From Bradyrhizobium sp. (GTDB lineage Bacteria > Pseudomonadota > Alphaproteobacteria > Rhizobiales > Xanthobacteraceae): a DNA stretch of 64,000 nt. The translations under genes were made by a program, and so were the position numbers. Positions 20,385 to 28,821 of the stretch are shown piece after piece (within the stretch, counting starts at the first letter, position 1; each line of letters begins with the position of its first letter). The stretch is taken from assembly GCF_004799405.1 (NCBI RefSeq), contig NZ_SSMW01000033.1, positions 1-64,000 on the forward strand, read 5' to 3'. Below the pieces are notes generated by a model. The model did no database searches, was not told where the DNA came from, and worked only from the letters and a program-made list of their open reading frames with translations.

Positions 20385-22649
20385 TCAGTCCTGTATTTTG
20401 GAAAAATCCGCCACCGCACGCGTAACGCTGCGGATTTCGTTCAAGAGCTTCAGTCTGTTTTCCCGGACCTTTGGTTCGTCGTCATTGACCTTGACCTTGT
20501 CGAAGAACGCATCGACCGCCGGGCGCAGCTTCGCTATCGCGCTCATCGCGACGGCGAAGTCTTCGTTCATCACGGCGACGCTGGCCTCCACCCTCGCCAG
20601 GTCGATCGCGTCCGCGAGCGCCTTCTCTTCCGCAAGGCTATAGAGCGCCGGGATCGGTGCACCGTCAAAAGTCCGCTTGTCGCGCTTCTCTTCGATGGCG
20701 AGGATGTTGTTCGCGCGCTTGGTGCCCGCGAGCAGGTTCTTGCCGTCATCGGTATCGAGAAATTCGCCCAGCGCCTCGACGCGGCGGACCACCATCAGGA
20801 GATCGTCCTGGCCTTCGAGCGCGAACACGGCGTCAACGAGGTCATGCCGCGCGCCCTGTTCGCGGAGTTGGACCTTGAGGCGATCGGCGAAGAAAGAAAG
20901 AAGATCGCTCGAAACTCTCAAGCCAATCCTTAAGCCACTTTCGGCAGCTGCATTTGAAAGAGCATTCCTTATCGATTCCACATCTACACCTGTGGCAGGC
21001 AGGTCGAGTAGTTCGTCCAATAACGACGAGTCTTCCCATTGTTGCTGCTGAATACGAATTGCTTCATCGCGCAGAAGGCGCGACCAATGTATTCGCAACC
21101 GGTTTTCAACGATCAACCTGATCACCCCCAACGCCGCTCGCCGCAACGCATAGGGGTCCTTGCTCCCTGTCGGCTTCTCGTCGATCGCCCAAAATCCAAC
21201 CAGCGTGTCGATCTTGTCCGCCAAAGCCACCGCCACGCTCACCGGATCGGTCGGCACGCGATCGTTCGGTCCCTGCGGCTTGTAATGCTCCTCGCTCGCC
21301 GCGGCGACGGAAGCATCCTCGCCCTGCGCCAGCGCGTAGTATTTTCCCATCAGGCCCTGCAGCTCAGGAAACTCGCCGACCACTTCAGTCAGCAAATCCG
21401 CCTTCGCCAGACGCGCGGCGCGCCTGGTCTTTTCGACATCGGCGCCGACCAGCGGCGCGATCTCGGCGGCAAGCCGCTCGATGCGCTCGATCCGCTCGCC
21501 CTGCGTCCCGAGCTTCTCGTGAAACACGATTCCGTCGAATTTCGGCAGCCGGTCTTCCAGCTTGGTCTTCAGATCGCTCTCGTAGAAAAACTTGGCGTCA
21601 GACAGCCGCGCGCGGATCACGCGCTCGTTGCCGGCAACGATGGTCTTGCCGCCGTCGGAAGCTTCGATGTTGGCGGTGAGGACGAATTTGTTGGCGAGCG
21701 CCCCCTCACCCGCCGTCGCGCTGACGCGCGCCGCCGACCTCTCCCCGGCGGGGAGAGGTGAGGCTGGCTGCCTGACTACAAAGCATTTCAGGTTGGTCCT
21801 GATGGTGGCGCGGATCACCTCGGACGGAATCGACAGGAATTCCTTCTCGAACGATCCCATGAACACCACCGGCCATTCGACCAGGCCCGCGACCTCGTCA
21901 AGCAACGCCTGGTCCTCGATCAGCTCAAAGCCTTGCGCGAACGCAAGCTGCTTGGCATCGGCCAGGATAATGTTCTTGCGGGCCTGTGCGTCGAGCACCA
22001 CCTTGGCCGCCTGCAGCTTGGCTTCGTAATCCGCGAAGCGGCGCACGCCGATCGGCGCCGGCGCCATGAAGCGATGGCCGTAGGTGGTCTGGCCGGCCTC
22101 GATGCCGTCGATCGCGAATTTCACCACCTCGGGCTCTTCGGTCTCCATGCCGAAGGTCGCGACGATGGCATGCAGCGGCCGCACCCATTGCAGCGCGCCG
22201 GGCCTGCCCGAGCGTTCGCCCCAGCGCATCGACTTCGGCCACGGAAAGGTCCGGATGATCACCGGCAGCATGTCGGCCAGCACGTCGAGCGTGGCGCGGC
22301 CGGGCTTTTCGATCAGCGCGATGTAGAAATCGCCCTTCTTCGGGTCGCGCTGGATTTTGGCCTGATCGAGCGAGGCGAGGCCCGTCGCCTTCAGGAACCC
22401 GGCGATCGCCGCTTCCGGCCCGCCGACGCGCGGGCCCTTGCGCTCTTCCTTGAGGTCGGATTGCCGCGCGGGAATGCCGTGCACCGTCAGCGCCAGCCGC
22501 CGCGGCGTCGCGAACGCCCTGGCGCCTTCGTAGACCAGCCCTTCGGCGACAAGCCTGTCGGTCACCATGCGGCGCAGATCCTCCGCCGCCTTCGCCTGCA
22601 TCCGGGCGGGGATTTCTTCCGAAAACAGTTCGAGCAGAAGGTCGGGCAT
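20385..22649 (-). CDS. glyS: Glycyl-tRNA synthetase beta subunit
   Basis: A 754-residue beta subunit of the tetrameric alpha2-beta2 glycyl-tRNA synthetase; it supplies tRNA recognition and the HD-like domain. Seen: [14 protein letters not shown] at the start, [30 protein letters not shown], and [13 protein letters not shown]. Its start codon overlaps the glyQ stop by one base (TAATG). Residues about 294-318 ([20 protein letters not shown]) are encoded by a palindromic dispersed repeat at 21701-21764 and have no counterpart in usual GlyS proteins; the frame is kept. Confidence 0.96.
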   Translation of the reverse strand: MPDLLLELFSEEIPARMQAKAAEDLRRMVTDRLVAEGLVYEGARAFATPRRLALTVHGIPARQSDLKEERKGPRVGGPEAAIAGFLKATGLASLDQAKIQRDPKKGDFYIALIEKPGRATLDVLADMLPVIIRTFPWPKSMRWGERSGRPGALQWVRPLHAIVATFGMETEEPEVVKFAIDGIEAGQTTYGHRFMAPAPIGVRRFADYEAKLQAAKVVLDAQARKNIILADAKQLAFAQGFELIEDQALLDEVAGLVEWPVVFMGSFEKEFLSIPSEVIRATIRTNLKCFVVRQPASPLPAGERSAARVSATAGEGALANKFVLTANIEASDGGKTIVAGNERVIRARLSDAKFFYESDLKTKLEDRLPKFDGIVFHEKLGTQGERIERIERLAAEIAPLVGADVEKTRRAARLAKADLLTEVVGEFPELQGLMGKYYALAQGEDASVAAASEEHYKPQGPNDRVPTDPVSVAVALADKIDTLVGFWAIDEKPTGSKDPYALRRAALGVIRLIVENRLRIHWSRLLRDEAIRIQQQQWEDSSLLDELLDLPATGVDVESIRNALSNAAAESGLRIGLRVSSDLLSFFADRLKVQLREQGARHDLVDAVFALEGQDDLLMVVRRVEALGEFLDTDDGKNLLAGTKRANNILAIEEKRDKRTFDGAPIPALYSLAEEKALADAIDLARVEASVAVMNEDFAVAMSAIAKLRPAVDAFFDKVKVNDDEPKVRENRLKLLNEIRSVTRAVADFSKIQD
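21701..21764. repeat. Palindromic repeat inside the glyS coding frame
   Basis: Outer arms CCTCACC and GGTGAGG enclose an inner hairpin CCTCTCCCC/GGGAGAGG. The same sequence type recurs as intergenic repeats at 33522-33690, 52411/56148 and 63886-64000. Here it is translated in frame as an insertion in GlyS, without breaking the reading frame. Confidence 0.8.
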
Positions 22650-23614
22650 TACTTACCCTCCCCTTGGGGGAAGGATAAAGTTGCCGCCCCGCCTGCTTCT
22701 GTGTGTACCCAGGCTTCGCCGCAGGCCTTGGCGAGTTCGCGCACCCGCATGATGTAGCTTTGCCGCTCGGTCACCGAGATCACGCCGCGGGCGTCGAGCA
22801 GGTTGAAGACGTGGCTGGCCTTGATGCACTGGTCGTAGGCCGGCAGCGCCATCAGGTGCTCCTTGCGGTTGCCGCCGTTGTTCCATCCGGCTTCGAGATA
22901 TTTCCGGCAGGCTTCCTCGGCCATCCGAAACTGCTCGAACAGCATCGCGGTGTCGGCATATTCGAAATTGTGCCGGGAGTATTCCTGCTCGGCCTGCAGG
23001 AACACGTCGCGATAGCTCACTCTGTCGGCGCCGTCGCGGCCGTTGAAGTTGAGGTCCATGATGCGGTCGACGCCTTGCAGATAGACGGCGAGCCGCTCCA
23101 GCCCGTAGGTGAGTTCGCCGGCGACCGGCGCGCATTCGACGCCCGCGACCTGCTGGAAATAAGTGAACTGCGACACTTCCATGCCGTCGCACCAGCATTC
23201 CCAGCCCAGCCCCCAGGCGCCGAGCGTCGGGCTCTCCCAGTCGTCCTCGACGAACCGGATGTCGTGCAGATGTGAATCGATGCCGATGGCGGTGAGCGAT
23301 TTCAGATAGAGTTCCTGCAGGTCGGGCGGCGACGGCTTGATGATCACCTGGAACTGATAGTAGTGCTGCAGCCGGTTCGGGTTCTCACCGTAGCGGCCGT
23401 CCTTTGGCCGACGCGACGGCTGCACATAGGCGGCTTTCCACGGTCTTGGCCCGAGCGCGCGCAGCGTGGTCGCCGGATGAAAGGTGCCGGCGCCGACTTC
23501 CATGTCATAGGGCTGCAGGATGACGCAGCCGTAATCGGCCCAGTAACGCTGCAGCGCCAGGATCAGTCCCTGGAACGAGCGTTCCGGGCGCATGTGCGGG
23601 GGCAATGAGTCCAT
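22649..23614 (-). CDS. glyQ: Glycyl-tRNA synthetase alpha subunit
   Basis: A 321-residue class II catalytic subunit that activates glycine and charges tRNA-Gly with GlyS. Seen: [24 protein letters not shown] start, [57 protein letters not shown] and [13 protein letters not shown]. The extreme C-terminus ([10 protein letters not shown]) is encoded by a short CCTCCCC/GGGGG repeat-like stretch and may be repeat-derived. It is first in a glyQ-glyS operon with translational overlap. Confidence 0.97.
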   Translation of the reverse strand: MDSLPPHMRPERSFQGLILALQRYWADYGCVILQPYDMEVGAGTFHPATTLRALGPRPWKAAYVQPSRRPKDGRYGENPNRLQHYYQFQVIIKPSPPDLQELYLKSLTAIGIDSHLHDIRFVEDDWESPTLGAWGLGWECWCDGMEVSQFTYFQQVAGVECAPVAGELTYGLERLAVYLQGVDRIMDLNFNGRDGADRVSYRDVFLQAEQEYSRHNFEYADTAMLFEQFRMAEEACRKYLEAGWNNGGNRKEHLMALPAYDQCIKASHVFNLLDARGVISVTERQSYIMRVRELAKACGEAWVHTEAGGAATLSFPQGEGK

Positions 23615-23695
23615 CGTCCAATTCGGATTCGCGAGGGGTTCGTCAAGCGCGCGGGACCGTATCGGCGGGGGGACCGAGAATCAAGGCGATGAAGA

Positions 23696-23905
23696 TCAAC
23701 CCGGGCGGTAGGCGCCGGTGTTGGGGTCCCGCCGCAAGGTCGGAATGTCGTGCGAACGGGCGGCTTCCGAGACCCTTGCGAGGCGCGCCTCTTCCAGTTC
23801 CTGGTTGACCCTCAGGGCTGTGCGGTAAGCCCAGCGGACCACGGCCAGCGCACCCAGGGCGCCCGCGAATGCGATCAGCGCCGGCATCGGTCGATCCTTG
23901 TTCAT
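23696..23905 (-). CDS. Small membrane-anchored protein
   Basis: A 69-residue protein with one membrane helix (about residues 8-26) followed by a charged segment ERARLARV-like and a polar tail ending NTGAYRPG. No family recognised; similar single-helix proteins are frequent in Bradyrhizobium. A second ATG at 23887 has AAGGA at good spacing and gives a 63-residue product, so the start is uncertain. It lies between glyQ and an S49 protease gene. Confidence 0.6.
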   Translation of the reverse strand: MNKDRPMPALIAFAGALGALAVVRWAYRTALRVNQELEEARLARVSEAARSHDIPTLRRDPNTGAYRPG

Positions 23906-23991
23906 TCGTCACGCCCCTGGCCGGCATTGTACGCAAGCCGATGCTGCCTGCAATCGCCTTGTCAGGGACTAAATGGCGCGGGTCATCCGCC

Positions 23992-24900
23992 CTAGAACCC
24001 GAATTTGGCCCAGATTGCCCTGGTTTCCAGCGCCGAAATCAGCTCATCCGGCAGCGCCGGCAACCCGTCCAGCGACAGGGCCGCCGTACCCGCCGATCTG
24101 CGGCCAATCAGCCCCGACAGCATCCCCATCGCGGGCGCGATCAGCGGCGTCTGAACTTTCTCGCCATAGCGCGCGCGCAAGGTCGAACGCAGATCGCCGA
24201 TCGCATCCGCCAAGCCAAACGACACCGAGGTTTCCCCGGCCCAGTATTCGCCGGTGAACAGCACGTCGTCGGCGCCCCTGAGCCTGTCGCCCCGGCTCTG
24301 TTTCACCAGCGCGATGAAGATGGCGTGGATCTCGCGCTGAATCGCCTTGAGGCGCGCTACATCGTCGGGGTCTTCCGGCAGGAACGGATCCAGCATCGCC
24401 TTGTGGGCGCCCGCCGTGTACAGCCGCCGCTCGACGCCAATCTTTTTGATCAACTCCTGAAACCCGAAGGAGCCGCCGACCACGCCGATCGAGCCCAGGA
24501 TCGAGGATGGATCGCAGAAAATCTCGTCACCCGCGCAGGCCAGCATGTAACCACCGGATGCCGCGACGTCCTCGACGAACACCAGCACCGGCAGTTTCTT
24601 TTCCGCGGCGAGTTGCCGGATCCGCAAATAGATCTGGCGCGACTGCACCGGCGAGCCGCCTGGCGAATTGATCACCAGCGCCACCGCCTTGGCGTTCCTG
24701 GTCGAGAAGGCGCGCTCCAATGTTTTGGCGACGCTGGCCAGCGACATGCCCGGCCGCAGCGGCGTTACCGCCCCGATCACGCCGGATAATCGCACCACCG
24801 GCACGACGGCGTTGTTGCGCCTCAGGCGCGCCGGAAGCAGTTCTCTCAGCCGGTCGATCAAGCCGGGACGGCTGCCGCGATCATCGGTCTGTTCCGTCAT
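23992..24900 (-). CDS. S49-family serine peptidase (SohB/SppA-like)
   Basis: A 302-residue ClpP-fold protease. Seen: VINSPGGSPVQS (about 76-87), the nucleophile in ASGGY (S115), SILGSIGVVGGSFGF, and the putative general base K167 in TAGAHK. Members clear signal peptides or membrane protein fragments; SohB/SppA types act at the inner membrane, but no strong N-terminal membrane helix is seen here. It is divergent from the 32-residue gene at 25014. Confidence 0.88.
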   Translation of the reverse strand: MTEQTDDRGSRPGLIDRLRELLPARLRRNNAVVPVVRLSGVIGAVTPLRPGMSLASVAKTLERAFSTRNAKAVALVINSPGGSPVQSRQIYLRIRQLAAEKKLPVLVFVEDVAASGGYMLACAGDEIFCDPSSILGSIGVVGGSFGFQELIKKIGVERRLYTAGAHKAMLDPFLPEDPDDVARLKAIQREIHAIFIALVKQSRGDRLRGADDVLFTGEYWAGETSVSFGLADAIGDLRSTLRARYGEKVQTPLIAPAMGMLSGLIGRRSAGTAALSLDGLPALPDELISALETRAIWAKFGF

Positions 24901-25013
24901 GCTGTTACCTCAAATTAACCATTTATTATCACGCTGCTGTCATTGAACCGGTGGAACGCCGCTTGCATTACGGTGGATGGGCACCGGGTTGCAACGGTGC
25001 AGCGGAGAAAGAC

Positions 25014-25112
25014 ATGAAGATCTATCTGCTGGTGATGCTGATCGGTAGCCTCCTGACGGCAATTCACTTCACGTCAGTACCCAAACAGCCTTCGAAAACG
25101 CGTCCGCAATAG
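25014..25112 (+). CDS. 32-residue single-helix small protein
   Basis: Begins MKIYLLVMLIGSLLTAI and ends with a basic tail, so a single membrane helix or an uncleaved signal-like segment. GGAGAAAGAC directly precedes the ATG, a good ribosome site. Too short for family assignment; similar very short ORFs are annotated in Bradyrhizobium genomes. Confidence 0.5.
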   Translation: MKIYLLVMLIGSLLTAIHFTSVPKQPSKTRPQ

Positions 25113-25148
25113 CCGGCCAGCCCCGATCACCGATTGATCGAGCCGCTT

Positions 25149-25916
25149 TCACAACAGCGCCAGCGGCAATACCCCCTTCCCGGCCAGAATCTCCTGCGTC
25201 TGTTTATTGGGCAGCGCTGACTCATCATTGAGCATCAGCGCGGCGAGAACCTGCGTCGGCGCCTTTCCACCCTTGATGGCGCGAACCAGCACGCGGATTG
25301 CGGGCTTCTTCGCGTCACTGTGAACCGGAAGAACGACAAGGCTGCCGAACCCGCGATCGAGCACCGCCAGCACTTCGGCCAGTCCGTCAGCGCGCCAGAT
25401 CAATGTCAGCGCGCCGCCTGATTTGAGGATTCGGCGCGCCGCGTGAACCCAGCCCTCAAGTGTCGCTTCCGTCGCGACGTGGGCGACCTCGCGTGCCCTG
25501 TCCGGCGAAGCGCGATGCCGCGCGGAATCGTTGAACGGCGGATTCATCAAGACGGCGTCGACGCTGTCGGCACCGAGGCCGGCCGCGGCGAAGGCATCGG
25601 CGCCCGAGGCGATATCCAGCGCGATGACCTCGGCTGCGATCTCATTCAAAGCGGCATTGCCGCGCGCGAGGCCTGCCAGCATCGCATCGATCTCGACCAG
25701 CACGAGATCGATTCCGGCCACGCGCCTGGCCACCGCAAGGCCCGCCGCACCGACGCCGGCGCCGAAATCGACCACGCGATCGCCCCGACGCGCCGCGGTC
25801 GCCGCGGCCAGCAGCATGGCGTCATGTCCGGCGCGATGACCCGACCTCGGTTGGCGCAGGCGCAGTTGGCCGCCGAGAAACGCGTCCTCGGTGAATTCGC
25901 GGACCGGATCAGTCAT
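25149..25916 (-). CDS. TrmN6-like tRNA adenine-N6 methyltransferase
   Basis: A 255-residue methyltransferase. After the ATG come TEDAFLGGQLRLRQP and GHDAMLLAAA, then motif I VVDFGAGVGAAGLAVA and the N6-adenine motif NPPFND. This matches the TrmN6/YfiC group that methylates A37 of tRNA-Val, though other small-domain methyltransferases look similar. The start at 25916 overlaps the end of the DUF2007 gene by 8 bases, so the pair is probably co-translated. A longer open frame to 26015 lacks a matching homologous start. Confidence 0.82.
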   Translation of the reverse strand: MTDPVREFTEDAFLGGQLRLRQPRSGHRAGHDAMLLAAATAARRGDRVVDFGAGVGAAGLAVARRVAGIDLVLVEIDAMLAGLARGNAALNEIAAEVIALDIASGADAFAAAGLGADSVDAVLMNPPFNDSARHRASPDRAREVAHVATEATLEGWVHAARRILKSGGALTLIWRADGLAEVLAVLDRGFGSLVVLPVHSDAKKPAIRVLVRAIKGGKAPTQVLAALMLNDESALPNKQTQEILAGKGVLPLALL

Positions 25917-26136
25917 CGGCCCGCAGTTCGTGGGCGAGACCGGCATCGGCAAGAAGCTGGCGCGCGGCGCGGTTGTCATCCTCATGGACCAGAATCCGGC
26001 GCGGCAAGACGCCAAGAGAGCCTTCGATGATGCTCATGTTCTGGTCCAGCACCAGATGATGGATATTGGCGCCGTCGAGCAGCGCGCCGACCGCTGAAAC
26101 CAGCACGATATCGTTGGTTCGAACCAGTTCCCGCAA
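25909..26136 (-). CDS. DUF2007 small protein
   Basis: A 75-residue protein starting MRELVRTNDIVLVSAV and containing LLDGANIHHLVLDQNMS and RRILVHEDDN, the pattern of the DUF2007 (putative signal-transducing) family. The fold is ferredoxin-like; the role is unknown. It overlaps the methyltransferase gene and is divergent from the polyprenyl synthase gene. Confidence 0.8.
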   Translation of the reverse strand: MRELVRTNDIVLVSAVGALLDGANIHHLVLDQNMSIIEGSLGVLPRRILVHEDDNRAARQLLADAGLAHELRADD

Positions 26137-26274
26137 CTTCCGGCGCTCCTTTATCGGTCCGAGATGGCGGCTGCGCGGCCAGAGTCAACCGCTTGGTGCC
26201 CTTGCCGCGCTAGCCGGCACTTTCTATTGTTATACCGCAAGGACAGGCTCAATTGGGCAAATGTGGAGACTGGC

Positions 26275-27285
26275 GTGGCGGTTATTGTACCCTTTGAGAG
26301 CCCCTCAAACGCTTCGATAGATCAGCTGGTCGGGCTTGTCGCCGCCGACATGGCGCGTGTCAACGCCACCATCCTGTCGCGGACCGGTTCCGAAGTCACC
26401 ATGATCCCCGAGGTCGCCAACCACCTGATTTCCTCAGGGGGAAAGCGGCTGCGGCCGATGCTGACGCTGGCGATGGCGGGCCTCGCCGGCTATTCCGGCG
26501 ACGGCCATATCAAGCTCGCGGCCTCCGTCGAGTTCATGCATACCGCGACCTTGCTGCATGACGACGTGGTCGACGAAAGCGAATTGCGGCGCGGCAAACT
26601 GTCGGCGCGGATGTTGTGGGGCAACGAGGCCAGCGTTCTGGTCGGCGACTTCCTGCTCGGCCAGGCCTTTCGCATGATGGTCGAGGTCGGCTCGCTGCGC
26701 GCGCTCGACATCCTGTCGTCTGCCGCCGCGACGATTGCCGAGGGCGAAGTGATGCAACTGGCGGCGGCGAAGAACACCGCCACCACCGAGGACGAATATC
26801 TCGCGGTCATCAGGGGCAAGACCGCCGAACTGTTCGCCGCGGCCTGCGAGGTCGGCCCGGTCATCGCCAACCGCCCGAAGGCCGAGCAGACCGCGTGCCG
26901 GTCGGTCGGGATGAATCTCGGCATCGCGTTTCAACTGGTGGACGACGTGCTGGACTACGGCGGCAAGGCCGCCAAGCTCGGCAAGAACATCGGCGACGAT
27001 TTCCGCGAGGGCAAGATCACGCTGCCGGTGGTGCTGGCGTTCCGCCGCGGCAATGACGGCGAGCGCGCGTTCTGGGTCAAGGCGCTGGAGCGCGGCGAGA
27101 TCGGCGACGGCGACCTCGATCACGCCGTCGGCCTGATGACCAAGCACCGCGCGCTCGAGGACACCATCAACCGCGCCCAGCATTACGGCGCGATGGCGGT
27201 CGACGCGCTGGCGCTGTTTCCGGCCTCGCCGATGAAATCCGCGCTCGAGCAGGTGGTGGCGTTCTGCCTGGCGAGGTCGCATTAG
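26275..27285 (+). CDS. ispB: Long-chain polyprenyl diphosphate synthase
   Basis: A 336-residue all-trans prenyltransferase that elongates farnesyl diphosphate to the C40-C50 chain of ubiquinone. Both aspartate-rich motifs are present: LLHDDVVDESELRRG (FARM) and QLVDDVLDYGG (SARM), plus GGKRLRPML and the KTAELFAAAC helix. The start is taken as GTG at 26275 because GGAG lies 6 bases upstream and the homologous N-terminus (AVIVPFESPSNASID) begins there; the ATG at 26164 would add 37 non-conserved residues. Chain length cannot be read from sequence; octa- or decaprenyl are likely. Confidence 0.92.
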   Translation: MAVIVPFESPSNASIDQLVGLVAADMARVNATILSRTGSEVTMIPEVANHLISSGGKRLRPMLTLAMAGLAGYSGDGHIKLAASVEFMHTATLLHDDVVDESELRRGKLSARMLWGNEASVLVGDFLLGQAFRMMVEVGSLRALDILSSAAATIAEGEVMQLAAAKNTATTEDEYLAVIRGKTAELFAAACEVGPVIANRPKAEQTACRSVGMNLGIAFQLVDDVLDYGGKAAKLGKNIGDDFREGKITLPVVLAFRRGNDGERAFWVKALERGEIGDGDLDHAVGLMTKHRALEDTINRAQHYGAMAVDALALFPASPMKSALEQVVAFCLARSH

Positions 27286-27287
27286 CG

Positions 27288-27920
27288 ATGGGCAGCGCGA
27301 ATCTTTCGGTGTTTCTGCTGGCCGCATTCATCCTTGCCGCCATCCCCGGCCCCGGCATTTTCTATGTGGCAGCGCGAACGCTGTCGGGTGGCCGGCAGGC
27401 TGGTATCTCCTCCACCTTCGGCGCAGCGTTGGGCGGCCTTGTGCATGTCGTCGCCGGCGGCCTTGGCGTCTCCGCGGTCATTCTCGCCAGCGCGCAGCTC
27501 TTTGCCGGGCTGAAGCTGGTCGGCGCTCTCTATCTGATCTGGCTGGGCATCAGGACCTTCCGCGAGGCTGGCAACGCGCCGCCAAAGCAGATCACTCAAA
27601 CCGAAGCGGGGCGAGCATTTCGGGACGGCATTGTCGTCGAGGCGCTGAACCCCAAGACCGCGGCTTTCTTTCTGGCGTTCATTCCGCAGTTCCTGGAACC
27701 GGCAGCCGGATATCCTGTGCTGCAGTTCATGGCATTGGGCCTGATCTCGGTGGCGCTCAACACTTTAGCCGACATTGTCGTCGTCGCGATGGCCTTCACC
27801 GCGCGCGCAAATCTCCTGCGCAAACCGCGCCTCATCCAACGCCTGCGGCAAGGCTCCGGGATCTTCATCGCAGGTCTTGGAATTTCGCTCGCGCTGGCGC
27901 GGCGGCCTGCCACGAGCTAA
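27288..27920 (+). CDS. LysE-family amino acid exporter
   Basis: A 210-residue inner-membrane protein with about six hydrophobic segments. The N-terminal FILAAIPGPGIFYVAARTL and GLKLVGALYLIWLGIRTFR motifs are those of the LysE/RhtB exporters, which expel amino acids or related metabolites. It begins 2 bases after the polyprenyl synthase gene and may be cotranscribed. It is convergent with ispE and overlaps its end by 4 bases. Confidence 0.88.
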   Translation: MGSANLSVFLLAAFILAAIPGPGIFYVAARTLSGGRQAGISSTFGAALGGLVHVVAGGLGVSAVILASAQLFAGLKLVGALYLIWLGIRTFREAGNAPPKQITQTEAGRAFRDGIVVEALNPKTAAFFLAFIPQFLEPAAGYPVLQFMALGLISVALNTLADIVVVAMAFTARANLLRKPRLIQRLRQGSGIFIAGLGISLALARRPATS

Positions 27921-28810
27921 CTTAACACCCCCGCATGCACCCACCATAGCGGGTGATCGAGCTGGATTTTCTGCGCCGCGCGTTGCGCTTCGGCGGTGTT
28001 CTCATAGATCGCAAAGCAGGTCGACCCCGATCCCGACATCCGCGCCAGCCAGGCCCCGTTGGTGGCGTTGAGCGCTGCGAGCACTTCCGAGATCACCGGC
28101 TGAATGCGCATCGCCGGCGCCTCGAGGTCGTTGGAGGCCAAAGCGAGTGCCTCAACCCAGTCCTCGAGCGACGCCCCCGGTTCCGGCCACGCGGTGGCCT
28201 GGATCACGTCGCTGGCGCCGACCAGCAATTCGCCGCTGCGCAAACCCAGCCCTTCGAACACCGCCTTGGTCGCCACGCCGACCCGCGGATTGACCAGCAC
28301 GCACGGCATCTTGGGGATCGAAAGCGGCAGCAGGGTTTCGCCGACGCCCGACATGTCGCAGGCGCGCGAGGCGAGGCAAACCGGCACGTCGGCGCCCGTC
28401 AGCAGCGCGACATCGAGCAACCTCGCGTCATCGAGCGCAAGGCCGTTCAACCCCGCCAGCAGCCGCAGCGCCGCGGCGGCATCGGCCGAACCGCCGCCAA
28501 TGCCGGCTGCGACTGGCAGCACCTTGTCCAGCGTGAAACTGCCGATCTTCAGGTCCGGCACGCGCTCGCCGAGCAATTGCGCTGCGACCAGCACGAGGTT
28601 GTCGGCGGCCTCGCCGCAGTCCTTGGCCAGCGGTCCGGTGGTTTCAAGCGTGAGCTTCGACCCGGGCACGAGGGTGAGGCGGTCGGCGCAATCGGCAAAC
28701 GCGACCACGCTTTCGAGGTCGTGATAACCATCGACGCGGCGGCCGACCACCCGAAGGGTCAGGTTGACCTTGGCGCGTCCGTCCTCGATCAGCGCCGGCA
28801 TGGCGGCCAC
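27917..28810 (-). CDS. ispE: 4-diphosphocytidyl-2-C-methyl-D-erythritol kinase
   Basis: A GHMP kinase of 297 residues (294 if the ATG at 28801 is used) that phosphorylates CDP-methylerythritol in the non-mevalonate isoprenoid pathway. Seen: AKVNLTLRVVGRRVDGYHD, the ATP loop LPVAAGIGGGSADAAAALR, and the C-terminal LARMSGSGSTCFAIY. A GTG at 28810 and an ATG at 28801 are both possible starts; AAGGG spacing favours the GTG. It lies 11 bases downstream of the TPR gene on the same strand. Confidence 0.94.
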   Translation of the reverse strand: MAAMPALIEDGRAKVNLTLRVVGRRVDGYHDLESVVAFADCADRLTLVPGSKLTLETTGPLAKDCGEAADNLVLVAAQLLGERVPDLKIGSFTLDKVLPVAAGIGGGSADAAAALRLLAGLNGLALDDARLLDVALLTGADVPVCLASRACDMSGVGETLLPLSIPKMPCVLVNPRVGVATKAVFEGLGLRSGELLVGASDVIQATAWPEPGASLEDWVEALALASNDLEAPAMRIQPVISEVLAALNATNGAWLARMSGSGSTCFAIYENTAEAQRAAQKIQLDHPLWWVHAGVLS

Positions 28811-28821
28811 CAGCCCTTCGA

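Noticed and set aside
24915..24922. TTAACCAT, matching a CtrA half-site, between the S49 protease and the small ORF
   Set aside because: A single 8-base match with no second half-site or known CtrA target nearby is expected by chance in 64 kb.
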